Shown: in pieces, positions 43,788 to 53,973 of the stretch | Layout: every line of letters starts with the position of its first letter | Position numbering within the stretch: the first letter of the stretch is position 1 | Assembly (NCBI RefSeq): GCF_033115175.1 | Contig: NC_084835.1 | Coordinates: forward strand, 55,924,948 to 55,988,947 | Direction: 5' to 3' | Length of the DNA stretch: 64,000 nt | Origin: Lepus europaeus | Lineage: Eukaryota > Chordata > Mammalia > Lagomorpha > Leporidae | Position numbers and translations under genes: made by a program | Notes under the pieces: generated by a model | What the model saw: the letters and a program-made list of their open reading frames with translations, nothing else | Database searches by the model: none | Told to the model about the DNA's origin: nothing

Positions 43788-44132
43788 TTTTTAAGATTTA
43801 TTTATTTATTTGAAAGGCAGAGAGACAGAGAGAGAGAGAAAGAGAGACATCCTATCTGCTGATTCACTACCCAAGTGGCTGCACCGGCTTGGGCTGGGCC
43901 AGGCTGAAGCTAGGAGCCAGAATCCTGAAATTGCATCTGAGTCTCCCCTAGGATCCTGGAACTCCATCCGGGTCTCTCAGGTGGGTGGCAGGGGTCCAAG
44001 TGCTAGGGCCAACTTCTACTGCCTTCTCAGGTGCATTAGCAGGGAGCTGGATGGGAAGTGGAGCAGCTGGGACTCATATGGGATGCCAGCCTCACAGAGA
44101 GTGGCTTTGTCCTCTGCTCCACAATGCAACAC
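43788..44132 (-). mobile_element. CSINE, older type
   Basis: Minus-strand copy with a small internal duplication (GGTCTCTCAGGTGGGTGGCA after an extra GAGTCTCCCCTAGGATCC). Confidence 0.88.
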
Positions 44133-44304
44133 CACCCTTTGTCCTCTGGAATGCTTCAGCATGGCTTGACTTGCTTGCTAGCTTATGTTACTGCAAGTGT
44201 CCATTGTGTATCTTCTATCTGTGGCTTGCCATTCCTCGCTCCTCCCTCTTCTTAATGATAACCTCTTTTAATTATATAGAATTGTAAATTAAGAATGGGG
44301 GGGG

Positions 44305-44628
44305 GGTGGGGCTGTGGCGCAGCGGGTAAAAGCCTCGGCCTGCAGTACCAACATCTCATATGGGTGCCAGTTTGAGTCCTGGCTGCTACACTTCTGATCC
44401 AGCTCCCTGCTAACGTGCCTGGGAAAGCAGCAGAGGATGGCCCAAGTCCTTCGGCCCCTGAACCCATATGGGAGACCCAGAAGAAGCTCCTGACTACTAG
44501 CTTCAGATGGGCTCATCTATGGATGTTTCAAACATTTAGGGTGTGAACCAGTGGATGGAAGACTTCTCTCTATATGTCTCTTCCTCTATCTGTAACTCTT
44601 TCAAATAAACAAATTTTTAAAAATCTTA
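44305..44628 (+). mobile_element. CSINE after a G-run
   Basis: Plus-strand copy preceded by a G10 run (44297-44306). Confidence 0.92.
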
Positions 44629-44652
44629 AAAAAAAAAAAAAAAGACTACAAG

Positions 44653-44923
44653 TGGGGCCTGTGCTGTAGCATAGAAGCTTAAGTCTCCACTGGCAGAGCC
44701 GTTATCCCATATAGGCACTGGTTCAAGTCCCAGCTGCTCCACTTCCGACCCAACTCCCTGCTAATGTGCCTGGGAAAGTAGCAGGGAGACCCAGAAGAGG
44801 CTCCTGGCTCTTGGCCCAGCTCTGGCCATTGTGGCCATTTGGGGAGTGAACCAGCGGATGAAAGATCTCTCTCATTCCTTTTCTCTCTGTATGTCTGTCT
44901 TTCAAATAAAATAAATAAATCTT
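44653..44923 (+). mobile_element. CSINE with internal deletion
   Basis: Plus-strand copy lacking the GATGGCCCAAGT...CCTGCACCC part of the body. Confidence 0.9.
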
Positions 44924-44949
44924 AAAAAAAAAATAAAAAAGACTATTAT

Positions 44950-45090
44950 TTCACTTAGTGCTTTTAACAACTATGTGAAGCAGACAGACTGGAGGACGTT
45001 AGCTCTATTTTGTAGGTAAGCAAGGAAACACTGTTTTCACATTCAGTATAAGACAGATCTGGCATACAAAACCCAGTCTTCCATCTGCAC
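44950..45090 (+). repeat. MIR-like relic
   Basis: TTTAACAACTATGTGAAGCA, TATTTTGTAGGTAAGCAAGG and AAACCCAGTCTTCCATCTGC follow the MIR order. Confidence 0.55.
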
Positions 45091-46040
45091 AATTGTTTTT
45101 TTCCATGACTTTGTGATGCATCATTTTAGAGTAATCTGGTTTCACAATGCTTTATAGTAGAAGAGTAATATCTATAACATCTATCCCTGGCAGGTAATCT
45201 CTGAAATCAACCAACCTAATTAATTACCTCATATCCTGGCATAATTTTAAGGCATCCAACTCAATTTCACAGCTATGTTCCAGGGCCCCAACAGCCAAAA
45301 CATGCAGCCACGCTGATCTTAAAGAACCAGGGAACACAATGGTCAAGCATAATTTCAAGTTTAACCTGGGCCCAGCACATCCTTGCCTCCTACTTAAAAG
45401 TCCAGCTAAGAGGGAATGGAGCAAAAGGAGGGCCCATTTAGGGGTAGACACTGTTGAAAAAAACACAAGCAGTATCAGACCTACTGCTATCAGAATCAGT
45501 ATTTCTAGAAACCCTGTGGCTGGTATACTACATCCTAACCAGCAGGACAAAGAGTCCAGAATATGCAAGGAAAAGGCCCAATTTAGCTACCAACCTGGGG
45601 CTTAAGCCAAATAGTGCAAATCTCATTCATGCCAAAACAAGAAAGTGGCTCACTCCTTCCTGGTCTGGCTTTTAAGGAAAGGGCTGATCATCAGGGAAAC
45701 CAGGACGTTCCACACCAAAGCTCAGTGGGAAAATGGTGGGCCTTTTCCTAGTTATGCATGGTTAAGGAAGCAACATAATTGGGCACTCTGTCCTTAACAG
45801 GAAGCCCCCAGTTGGCTTGAAGGGAAAAGCTGTGGTCTTCCCCAGGACACAGACCGGAAGGAGACGAGTGAGACCAGGGCCTGGTGACAACAGCAGGGCT
45901 TCCTCACGTAGGGAATGTAGGTCCCTGTGGAGAAGAATCTAGGAGCACCCTAAAATTCCAAGCAAAATTTTGAGTGTGTGCATATTTTCTTGGCAGATGG
46001 GTCTTTCTGAAGTCCTGAGCTGAAGAAAAGGACTAAGCCA
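45091..46040. other. Unassigned sequence with one hydrophobic minus-strand ORF
   Basis: Contains a minus-strand open frame (45224-45568) with a hydrophobic stretch of about 18 residues. It has no family signature, and I do not call it a gene. An ERV envelope remnant is a weak alternative. Confidence 0.3.
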
Positions 46041-46378
46041 GGGGCTGGCACTGTGGCATAGCAGGTAGAGCCTCTACCTGCTGTGCCGGAATCCCATATG
46101 GGCTCCGGTTCGAGACCCAGCTGCTCCACTTCCGATCCAGCTCTCTGCTATGGCCTGGGAAAGCAGTGGAAGATGGCCCAAGTCCTTGGGCCCCTGTACC
46201 CATGTGGGAGATCTGGAACAAGCTCCTGGCTTCTGGCTTCGGATTGGCACAGCTCCGGCCATAGCGGCCATCTAGGGAGTGAACCAGCAGATGGAAGACC
46301 TCTCTCTCTCTCTTTCTCTCTCTCTCTCTACCTCTCTCTGTGTAACTCTGACTTTCAAGTAAAATAAATATATCTTAA
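46041..46378 (+). mobile_element. CSINE with target duplication
   Basis: Full-length plus-strand copy; GACTAAGCCA occurs just left (about 46031-46040) and after the A-rich end. Confidence 0.95.
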
Positions 46379-47605
46379 AAAAAAAAAAAAAAAAGACTAA
46401 GCCAGTTGCAGGCCAGCATCCCCAAATCACCAGATCCACTTGGAGCCAGGTGAGTCTGAGCTTGCAAAGCTGTCACGGGAAAACTGGGGCATGGGACGCA
46501 CAGCACAGGCACCTGGACACTTGTTTTGTGCTCTTCGTCCTGTGTTTCAAGTTTTTTCACACCAAGGCCCTAAGACTTCTCAGGGTTCACTGTTGCAGGA
46601 GTTCTTAGGGAGCCTTGCACACATACTTGAGTTAGTCATTTACCAACACCAAACCCTAGGACAGATGTGACAAAGCAGGACTCCGTCCTCCAAGGCATAT
46701 TGAGGCCAGCATGGAAAACAATGGAACCTTTCCTCGAACCCGGGCAGTGATGGGAGATGATCATGACCTCCTGTCTTTCCTGACCCTTCTCTTCCGGTCA
46801 CCGCAGAGAAGCCAGGAAAATCTTCTCTGAAGACACTCGACAACAGTTTCCAAAAGCAAAAACACACACTTCCAGTGTGCTGTGCTCTCAGAAACTCTGG
46901 TTCTAGCTCAGCTGGACTGATGCGTTCACCCCTGCCAGCCAGCTGAGGCCGTCTCCCTTAAGCAAGCCCACTTTACTCGCAGTGCCACGGCAGGCCACAG
47001 AGAGGTGGAGAGCGTGCAAGGACGGTGAGACCACCGGCAGTACTTCCCCAGGTAGGTGACTTCATCAGTGAAGGCTGTCCCCAGGTGCTCCTCAGCACTG
47101 TCTTCTGTCCGAGGGTCTTGTCCTTGGCCTCTGCCAGAGCCTGGATGGACTTCAGAGTTGGAAATCCCCAGGTCACATAGGCTCTCCTAGAGGCAGCATT
47201 TTTAGGCTGTGGGGGGAGGAGGTAACTGACAAAGACACCCCTGGAGACTTTCTCCAGCGAGGTCTTGCAAGGGTCCACTGCACCAGAAAATGCACTCAGT
47301 AACCTTCTGGATGCCCACAACAAAGGCCCAGCTTCTTTATTTTTCCTCATTATGTGGCACTTGCAAGGCATGAGGTTTCACTTCTGGTCATCCAAGTTGC
47401 GTCCTGCGTGCTGCTGCTGAGGGGACCCATGTGCAAAGATGGCAGTTACTTAACCCTGAGCCCTCTTCCTTTCCTGCGCTCCTTCTTTACCAAAGCCAGC
47501 TTTGCCTGGCTGGCTTTGAGCGCTGGATAAGATTTTCTGGAACCAAAAGGCTCTTTCTTTGCTCATGCTCTGCTGTCTTTCTAGTGCTGCTGCCATTTTT
47601 CTTTC
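46379..47605. other. Unique sequence with an unrecognised minus-strand ORF
   Basis: About 1.2 kb without repeats. A 132-codon minus-strand open frame (46973-47371) shows no domain, signal peptide or membrane segment that I know. It could be part of an unannotated transcript or chance. Confidence 0.35.
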
Positions 47606-47910
47606 TTTTAAAAAAAAATTATTCATTTGGGAGACAGAAGAGAGAGAGAGAAAGGGTTTCCATCTGCTAGTTCACACTCCAAATGCAAACAAGTGCCTGG
47701 GGCCAGGCTGGGCCAATGCCAGGAACCTGGAACTCCATTCCAGCCTCCCACCTAGGTGACAGGGGCTCCACTATGAGTCCTCACTGCTGCCTCCAAGCAA
47801 GGAACCGTTATTCCCTGGGATAAGGAATGGAGCCTGGATTCAAATCCAGACACTCTCATGTAGGATGGAAGCGGTGTAGGTGGTGGCTTCCCCACTGCAC
47901 CACCTGCCCC
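47606..47910 (-). mobile_element. CSINE, old subtype
   Basis: Minus-strand copy ending CCACTGCACCACCTGCCCC. Confidence 0.82.
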
Positions 47911-47930
47911 AATATAAAGAATTAGAAGTG

Positions 47931-48284
47931 GGGCCGGCGCCGCGGCTCAATAGGCTAATCCTCCGCCTAGCGGCGCCGGCACACCAGGTTCTAGTCCCGG
48001 TCGGGGCGCCGGATTCTGTCCCGGTTGCCCCTCTTCCAGGCCAGCTCTCTGCTGTGGCCCGGGAGTGCAGTGGAGGATGCCCCAGTCCTTGGGCCCTGCA
48101 CCACATGGGAGACCAGGAGAAGCACCTGGCTCCTGCCATCGGATCAGCGCGGTGCGCCGGCCGCAGCGCGCCAACCGCGGCGGCCATTGGAGGGTGAACC
48201 AACAGCAAAAAGGAAGACCTTTCTCTCTGTCTCTCTCTCTCTCTCACTGTCCACTCTGCCTGTCAAAAAAAAAAAAAAAAAAAA
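47931..48284 (+). mobile_element. CSINE, young type, full length
   Basis: Very GC-rich head GGGCCGGCGCCGCGGCTCAA, intact B box GGTTCTAGTCC, and a 22-A tail. Flanked by AAGAATTAGAAGTG (47917-47930) and AAGAATCAGAAGTG (48285-48298), differing at one base. One of the least mutated copies here. Confidence 0.97.
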
Positions 48285-48353
48285 AAGAATCAGAAGTGGG
48301 AGCAGGTTGGAGTAGGCAGTGATTTACTAGTAAAAAGTACAGAGGACGCTGGG

Positions 48354-48892
48354 TGTTAGCAAAATGGCACAGTCCCGACGCCATCCTAGGCTCTAGCCCC
48401 CGCCACCATTGCTGGAAGCCAGGTGGCCACGTGGCCCAACCACCGGTGTCAGCCCCACCCCCATCCTAATGGGATTCGCTGCTCCTACTTCCCTGCCCAC
48501 CCCCTGCAAAGTTTTATAAGGACCTGTTCCTGAACATTGTGGCTCTCTCCTCCTCTCCATCTCCTGATCTCTGTCTCTCTTACGCTCTCCTTCTCCCTCT
48601 TTGTCTTCTTCGCCCCTTCCCTCCAGTCTGTCGGGCTTCCCCCAATAAACCCTTTCCCTTACTCCGGTGTCTGGTGTGTTTTGTGGCGGCCTGGAGGCTA
48701 CAGGAATAGGGGTGTCTGGCAGGCACCGCCCATCTGGCAGAGACCGAGCGTGGGGGAAGGTACCCCTCCCTCCTCACAGTCCCACCACCACCGCTGGGCT
48801 GAGATTCAGACCTCCCTGGAGAAGGCCTGTCCTTGCGGTGCTAACGATGATAGAACTTGCCGGAAATCTTGGTACAGCTGGCGACCTTAACA
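48354..48892 (+). mobile_element. Probable solo LTR upstream of PTPN2
   Basis: About 539 bases starting TGTTAGCAAAATGGCACAGT and ending GCGACCTTAACA, a TGTTA/TAACA inverted end pair. TATA-type TTTTATAAGG near 48511, a pyrimidine-rich stretch, and AATAAACCC near 48645 followed by a GT-rich block fit a U3-R-U5 order. No target duplication was found, so the left edge is uncertain. It has the same orientation as PTPN2, about 2.4-3 kb upstream of its start codon. Confidence 0.72.
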
Positions 48893-49270
48893 ATTCACAA
48901 CACATTTGGTGGCTTAGGACAACAGCAGTTGCTTCTCTCCTGGTTCTAGAGGCAGAACGCCAAAATCAAGATGTCTATCCAGCTGTGTTCCCTCCGAAGG
49001 GGTGCAGGTTTTCTTGCCTCGTGCAGCTGCTGCTGACTCCAGGGTTTCCTTGAGGCCGCACCGCCTCATCTTTGCCTCCTCTTCACGTGGCCTTTTCCTC
49101 GCCCTTCTCTTGGGTGTTTGTCACTGAATTTCGGGCCCACCCTAATAATCCAGGAAAATCTCATTTCAAGATCCTTACCTTAACTGCATCTTCCAACATT
49201 TTCTATAAGCCACATTCACAGATTACAGACACACATATTCTTGGGAGGCTACCATTCCATCTACTACGTT
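48893..49270 (-). repeat. MaLR-like LTR fragment
   Basis: TTTGGTGGCTTAGGACAACA, GGGCCCACCCTAATAATCCA and CACATTCACAGATTACAGAC match the order of an inverted MLT1-type LTR; its other end is not found beyond the adjacent LTR. Confidence 0.6.
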
Positions 49271-49523
49271 GCCTTCTAGAGCTTGCTGGAAATAGCTCTC
49301 TAGGGTGCGTGGGAGGGCAGTTCACGCGAAGCCACTAGGAAAAGCATCCAGGAGCAGAGCGCTGGTGAGCGACGGCTGCTGGCTTTGCAGGACCCTGAAT
49401 ACACTGTGACAGAGACGTCAGCCCCGTCCCTGCAATGCCTCTTCTTCAACTCTGTACCCACAAAATGTGATGCCTGCCAGCAGGCGAAGGGAAACATATC
49501 AAAGGCCCAGATCCATTCTCATG

Positions 49524-49790
49524 TTGCAGCCATTTGGGGAGAGAACTAGCAAACACAAGATCTCTTCCTCTTTCTCGCTCTGCCAGCTGGAGCTGGGCCA
49601 GGCCACAGCGGAAGGAGCCAGGAACTCCATCTGGCTCTCGCGTGCAGAACCATTAGGGACTCAAGTGTTTGTGTCATCACCTGCTGCCTCCCAGGCACAG
49701 TAGCAGGAAGCTGGATTGGAAGCATGGAGTAGCCAGGACTCAAGCCAGCAACTCTAATACAGGTGTCCTAAGCTGCAGCTTAACAACACT
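49524..49790. repeat. Two CSINE fragments in opposite orientation
   Basis: A plus-strand 3' piece (CAGCCATTTGGGGAGAGAAC, 49524-49584) abuts a minus-strand old-subtype piece (GAGCTGGGCCAGGCCACAGC to about 49790). Neither has both ends, suggesting rearrangement. Confidence 0.65.
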
Positions 49791-49805
49791 TGTTCAATAA
49801 ACAAA

Positions 49806-49832
49806 ATTTTTTTTTTTTTTGACAGCCAGAGT

Positions 49833-49876
<44 letters not shown>

Positions 49877-50146
49877 TCTTCCTTCCCTTGGTTCATCCCC
49901 CAAATGGCTGCCATGGCTGGCGCTGTGCCGATCTGAAGCCAGGAGCCAGGTGCTTCTTCCTGGTCTCCCATGTGGGTGCAGGGCTCAAGGACTTGGGCCA
50001 TCCTCCACTGCACTCCTGGACCACAGCAGAGAGCTGGACTGGAAGAGGAGCAACCGGGACAGAATCTGGCACCCCAAGCGGGACTAGAACCCGGTGTGCC
50101 GGCGCCGCAGGTGGAGGATTAGCCAAGTGAACCGCAGCACTGGCCC
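49806..50146 (-). mobile_element. CSINE, young type with target duplication
   Basis: Minus-strand copy with (GA)n at 49838-49872; CAATAAACAAA occurs on both sides. Confidence 0.95.
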
Positions 50147-50940
50147 CAATAAACAAATCTTGAAGGAAAAAATATTAGAGAAGCAAGGAGCAGGTTCAGC
50201 TCCTGCCAGTAGGGAGGTTGACAAGCGAGTTCCAAAGGTTGGAGAATACCTGGTGACCAAAACTTGCTTTCAGCGCAAGACTGCCCGCCCTTCAGCCAAA
50301 CACTGCCCCCACTGCCTCCCTTGACTTTAAGTGGGCAAAAGGACTTTCCTTGGTAGGACAGAACGTCTCCCGGAGTAGCCACAGGGTATTGTGGGAGACA
50401 TGCCTTTAATCTGGGCAGTTTCGATGACAGAAGCCAGACTATTTGATTATGGGCTTCTTTTGGAGGAAGCTTCCACGTATGCTAAAATTACATTATCAAT
50501 AGAAAAGTGGTGATTTTTAATTTTTACTAAGATATTTTTCTAGCTCCTGCAGCCTTCTGTTTCTTTCTGACCAGCTTTCATTATTTTACGTGACTCTACC
50601 TCAAGTATTTTTATCCTCTCGGGCAGCTCTGTCCAAAATAACTTTGATGATAGAAGTGAGCTCTGCGGGGGTGCAGCCACTAGCCACAGGTGGTGCTGAG
50701 CCTTTGAAATGTGGCCCCCGGCTGGCTGAAGAACTGAGTTAATTTCATTCGTTTGGTTAAGATTTAAATTTCAATATTGGGTGGCACAGCTAAAATTTTC
50801 CTAACTCCTCGTGACGATGACATTGAGATTTTTGCAGAAAACCCACAGGCCTACGGGAGGCTGACATCAGCGCTGAAACATTCGTTCCGAAGTTGGACAC
50901 ACGCCGATAAACTGACCTAGATGTAAAGCGAAGATCCCAT
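50147..50940. other. Unique sequence upstream of the PTPN2 CpG island
   Basis: About 800 bases with no repeat or gene recognised. Confidence 0.5.
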
Positions 50941-50950
50941 TAAAAAAAAA

Positions 50951-50970
50951 ACGAAAACTAAAACGAGAAA
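50951..50970 (+). promoter_or_regulatory. IRF/ISRE-like motif upstream of PTPN2
   Basis: ACGAAAACTAAAACGAGAAA has GAAA-type cores spaced like an interferon-stimulated response element, but imperfectly (AAAAC in place of GAAAC). It lies about 415-435 bases upstream of the PTPN2 start codon, next to an A-run that raises the chance of a random match. Confidence 0.35.
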
Positions 50971-51286
50971 TGGGACATCAAGGTGGAGCATGTCTCCGAC
51001 CTCTCTGGGGAACTTCGGGCGAGTCTCACTCCCAGCGCCCTCGCGCTATTCCCTCCGGCCCCCAGGCCACTTCCCGCTAGCGCCGCGGGACCGCAGCTTC
51101 TGGGTGGTCCTCCCGGCCCCGCCCCTCCCACCTGGGTGCCCCTGGCCACGCCCCCCACAGCGTCCCGCCCCGCCCCGCCGCCGTCCGACCCCGCGCGCAC
51201 AGAGTCGGCGCGCTGACGTCCGACGCTCCAGGTACTTTCCCCACAGCCGGTCGGGCTCAACGTGGGGGCGGGGCGGGGAGCGGAGC

Positions 51287-51296
51287 GCGCATGCGC
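51287..51296. promoter_or_regulatory. Palindromic NRF1 site
   Basis: GCGCATGCGC, a full NRF1 core, 89 bases upstream of the PTPN2 ATG. Its central ATG (51291) starts a 14-codon upstream ORF ending at 51335 if transcription begins to the left. Confidence 0.75.
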
Positions 51297-51384
51297 TGCA
51301 CCACCAGCGCTCTGCCCGGATCGTGCGGGGCCTGAGCCTCTCCGCCAGCGGAGGCTCCGCTCGCGCCAACTCGCTCCCTCCGCC

Positions 51385-51453
51385 ATGGCTGCTACGATCG
51401 AGCGGGAGTTCGAGGAGTTGGATGCTCAGTGTCGCTGGCAGCCGCTGTACTTG
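51385..51453 (+). CDS. PTPN2: PTPN2 (T-cell protein tyrosine phosphatase), coding part of exon 1
   Basis: The ATG in a strong context (CCGCCATGG) begins 23 codons reading MAATIEREFEELDAQCRWQP plus LYL, then the splice donor TTG|GTGAGT at 51453/51454. This is the known N-terminus of PTPN2/TC-PTP (human and mouse share IEREFEELD and RWQPLYL, differing mainly at residues 2-3 and 14-16), and the exon ends at the known exon 1 boundary. PTPN2 is a non-receptor tyrosine phosphatase of the ER and nucleus that dephosphorylates JAK1, JAK3, STAT1, STAT3 and receptor kinases, dampening cytokine and interferon signalling. Only the start of the phosphatase domain is here; the catalytic HCSAGIGRSG loop is in later exons. 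The codon frame ends cleanly, so intron 1 is phase 0. It is clearly distinct from PTPN1. Confidence 0.96.
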
Positions 51454-52314
51454 GTGAGTTGCGGGACCACGCGACAGCCGCCGTCCTCCGAGGACCCGGG
51501 CTCGCGCCCGCCGGCTCACTCTCGCCTCCCCCGCCTCCCGCTCAGGGCGGAAGTGGCGGCGCGCGGCCCGCGTCAGGGGCGCGCCTGCGCCGACCGCTTT
51601 CTTGCCCCTTTTGAAAAAAAGATTTCGAAGAGCGTCCTCCTAGTGAGCGCAAGCGCGGAGTTGGTTCTGGAAGGCGGCGCCACAGCGGCGCCTTGTGGCG
51701 GGTGCGGGTGCCCCCCACAGCGTGACGCGGTCGGGAGTGGGGAGGCCGGCGGGGAGCCCGGAGGAACCGTTGTGGGGTTGGCAGCGGGAGGAGGTGTGGG
51801 TGCAGGTTCCCGGCAGAGCCGCGTGTGGCTGTGAGGGGGACCGGCGTGAGTGGGGCGCTGGGGAGCAGCGGGCGTGGGCGTGGGATATTCCGGGGCAGAA
51901 CTGAGGTGGGCGTGGGGGTTGTCGCGGGGCCGGGCTGCAGCATCACGGTCGCTCCCATGGCCCCCGTGCGTGGCTCTGGCTGGCGGACACCGTTTTCGGC
52001 GTCTCGTGGTCTAGCGAGCGGCAGCTGGTGTCCGCGGAACTAGTGGGCGCTCCCGGGGCGGGGGTCGGCGTCGGTCGGAGCCGATCGCCCGCCGTGGGTG
52101 CGGAACTTGCCGGAGCCGGCCCTTCCCAGACGCCGACCCGGGCTGCTGCGACCCCCGCTCCGAAGGCGGCCGTCGCTGGTTGGGGGCCCACGAGCGTTCG
52201 TGTTCTTGGAGGCTGGTGCGGACTCAACGTGTGCGTGTGGGTCGCCTTCCCGCAACGGAGGGAGACTTTGACTGTTAGTTCAGTGACGAGAGTATTGTTT
52301 TTCTTTTTAGTATA

Positions 52315-52590
52315 AATCTATGTATATTTTTACTGAGGCATATTTTACGTGCAGTAAGCCACACAGATTTTACCTGTGCATTGAAACGAGTTGCACAGAG
52401 GTGTCCATCCGTGCAAGCACCACTCAAAACAGGCAACCAGTCACCCCGGAAGGTACCATCTTATCCCGTCCCATTCCTCACCTGTAGGCCACCGCCGTCT
52501 CAGGCCAGTCAGTACGGCATGATCCAGTTGATGGATTCTGTAGTATGAACGCTCTGACTAGCTTTTTTATATTGATAACTCTTTAATTCA
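52315..52590 (-). repeat. Old L1-like fragment in intron 1
   Basis: GTAAGCCACACAGATTTTAC, CCGTGCAAGCACCACTCAAA and GTCACCCCGGAAGGTACC resemble an inverted L1M 3'-region segment. Diverged. Confidence 0.45.
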
Positions 52591-52940
52591 AAGCTTTATT
52601 AATTTATTTTAAAATGATACAATTGCTTATTCCCTTCTGTTGAATCATTAGCATATTAGTCCCAAGATTGAATTTAGTGATTGGTTAGTTAAATGCTGCT
52701 TTGATGTTTGGTTCACTGTATACAGTGAAAGGAAGGAAAAAGCTTTCCTGTAAATCTGGGTAATCCTGGGTTTTTCCCCATTTCATTTAATTAGATGACA
52801 GTAGAAATATTTCCTGTGTCATGTTCAAATGTAATGTTTTCTTAAACACTGGCTGATAGTATAATAAACCTTGACTCAGTTGGATGCAGAGTAGGTAAGA
52901 ATTGCTCACTAACTTTTAAAGAACATTAGTGGGTATTTTT

Positions 52941-53234
52941 TTTTAAAGATTTATTTATTTACTTAAAAGGCAGAGTTACAGAGAGGTAGAGGCAGAGAGA
53001 GAGAGGTCTTCCATCTGATGGTTCACTCCCCAATGGCCAGAGCTTCACTAGTCAGGAGCCAGGAGCTCCCACGTGGGTGCAGGGGCCCAAGGACTTGGGC
53101 CATCTTCTACTGCTTTCCCAGGCCACAGCAGAGAGCTGGATCAGAAGTGAAACAGCCAAGTCTTGAACTGGCACCCATGTTGGATGCTGGCACTGCAAGT
53201 GACTGCTTCACATGCTATGCCACAGCACTGGTCC
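52941..53234 (-). mobile_element. CSINE, older type
   Basis: Minus-strand copy ending GCCACAGCACTGGTCCC. Confidence 0.92.
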
Positions 53235-53249
53235 CTACAATACTATCTT

Positions 53250-53570
53250 CTTTTTTTTAAAAAAAGATTTATTTATTTGAAAGGCATAGTTATAGAGAGG
53301 CAGAGAGAGAGAAGTCTTCCATCCACTGATTCACTCCCAAGATGGCCATAAAGGCTGGAGCTGCGCCGATCTGAAGGCAGGAGCCAGGAGCTTCTTCCGG
53401 GTCTCCCACTCGGGTGTAGGGGTCCAAGGACTTGGGCCGTCCTCTATTGCTTCCTAGGCCATACCAGAGAGCTGGATCGGAAGTGGAGCAGCCAGGACTC
53501 GAACTGGTGCCCATATGGGATGCCAGCACTGCAGGCGGCAGTTTAACCCACTATACCACAGTGCTGGCCC
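53250..53570 (-). mobile_element. CSINE, older type
   Basis: Minus-strand copy ending CCACAGTGCTGGCCC, second of three in a row. Confidence 0.93.
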
Positions 53571-53647
53571 TGAGTACTGTTCCAAGTATAGAAAACATTA
53601 ATGCATGTTCTAGTAGGAATCTCTGGGAGAGTGTGCCATTTGTATAC

Positions 53648-53973
53648 TTTTTTTTTTTTTTTGACAGCCAGAGTTAGACAGTGAGAGAGAGACAGAGAGA
53701 AAGGTCTTCCTTCTGTTGGTTCACCCCCAAATGGCTGCCACGGCTGGTGCACTGTGCTGATCTGAAACCAGGAGCCAGGTGCTTCCTCCTTGTCTCCCAT
53801 GCGGGTGCAGGGCCCAAGGACTTGGGCCATCCTCCACTGCCTTCCCGGGCCACAGCAGAGAGCTGGACTGGAAGAGGAGCAACTGGGACAGAACCAGCAC
53901 CCCAACTGGGATTAGAACCCGGTATGCCGGCGCCGCAGGCGGAGGATTAGCCAAGTGAGCCGCAGCACCGGCC
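53648..53973 (-). mobile_element. CSINE, young type with target duplication
   Basis: Minus-strand copy; TTGTATAC flanks both ends (about 53640-53647 and 53976-53983). Confidence 0.94.

Larger units (their letters stand above)
50980..52260 (+). promoter_or_regulatory. CpG island with PTPN2 promoter and first exon
   Basis: GC- and CpG-rich stretch of about 1.3 kb, sharply different from its flanks, surrounding exon 1. Visible elements are a CRE-like TGACGTC at 51214-51220, overlapping GC boxes GGGGGCGGGGCGGGG at 51264-51278, and an NRF1 palindrome GCGCATGCGC at 51287-51296. No TATA box is seen near the likely start site, as expected for a housekeeping CpG promoter with dispersed initiation. 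The transcription start is not determined; it probably lies between about 51230 and 51340. Confidence 0.85.

Noticed and set aside
1..50900. SEH1L, the expected neighbour upstream of PTPN2
   Set aside because: No WD-repeat coding exon or second CpG-island promoter was seen; it is probably beyond the left end.
51046..51519. 157-codon minus-strand ORF in the CpG island
   Set aside because: Arginine/glycine/alanine-rich translation typical of GC-rich DNA; no family features.
51262..51834. 190-codon plus-strand ORF across exon 1 and the start of intron 1
   Set aside because: It is in a different frame from PTPN2, crosses a clear splice donor, and owes its length to high GC content with few stops.
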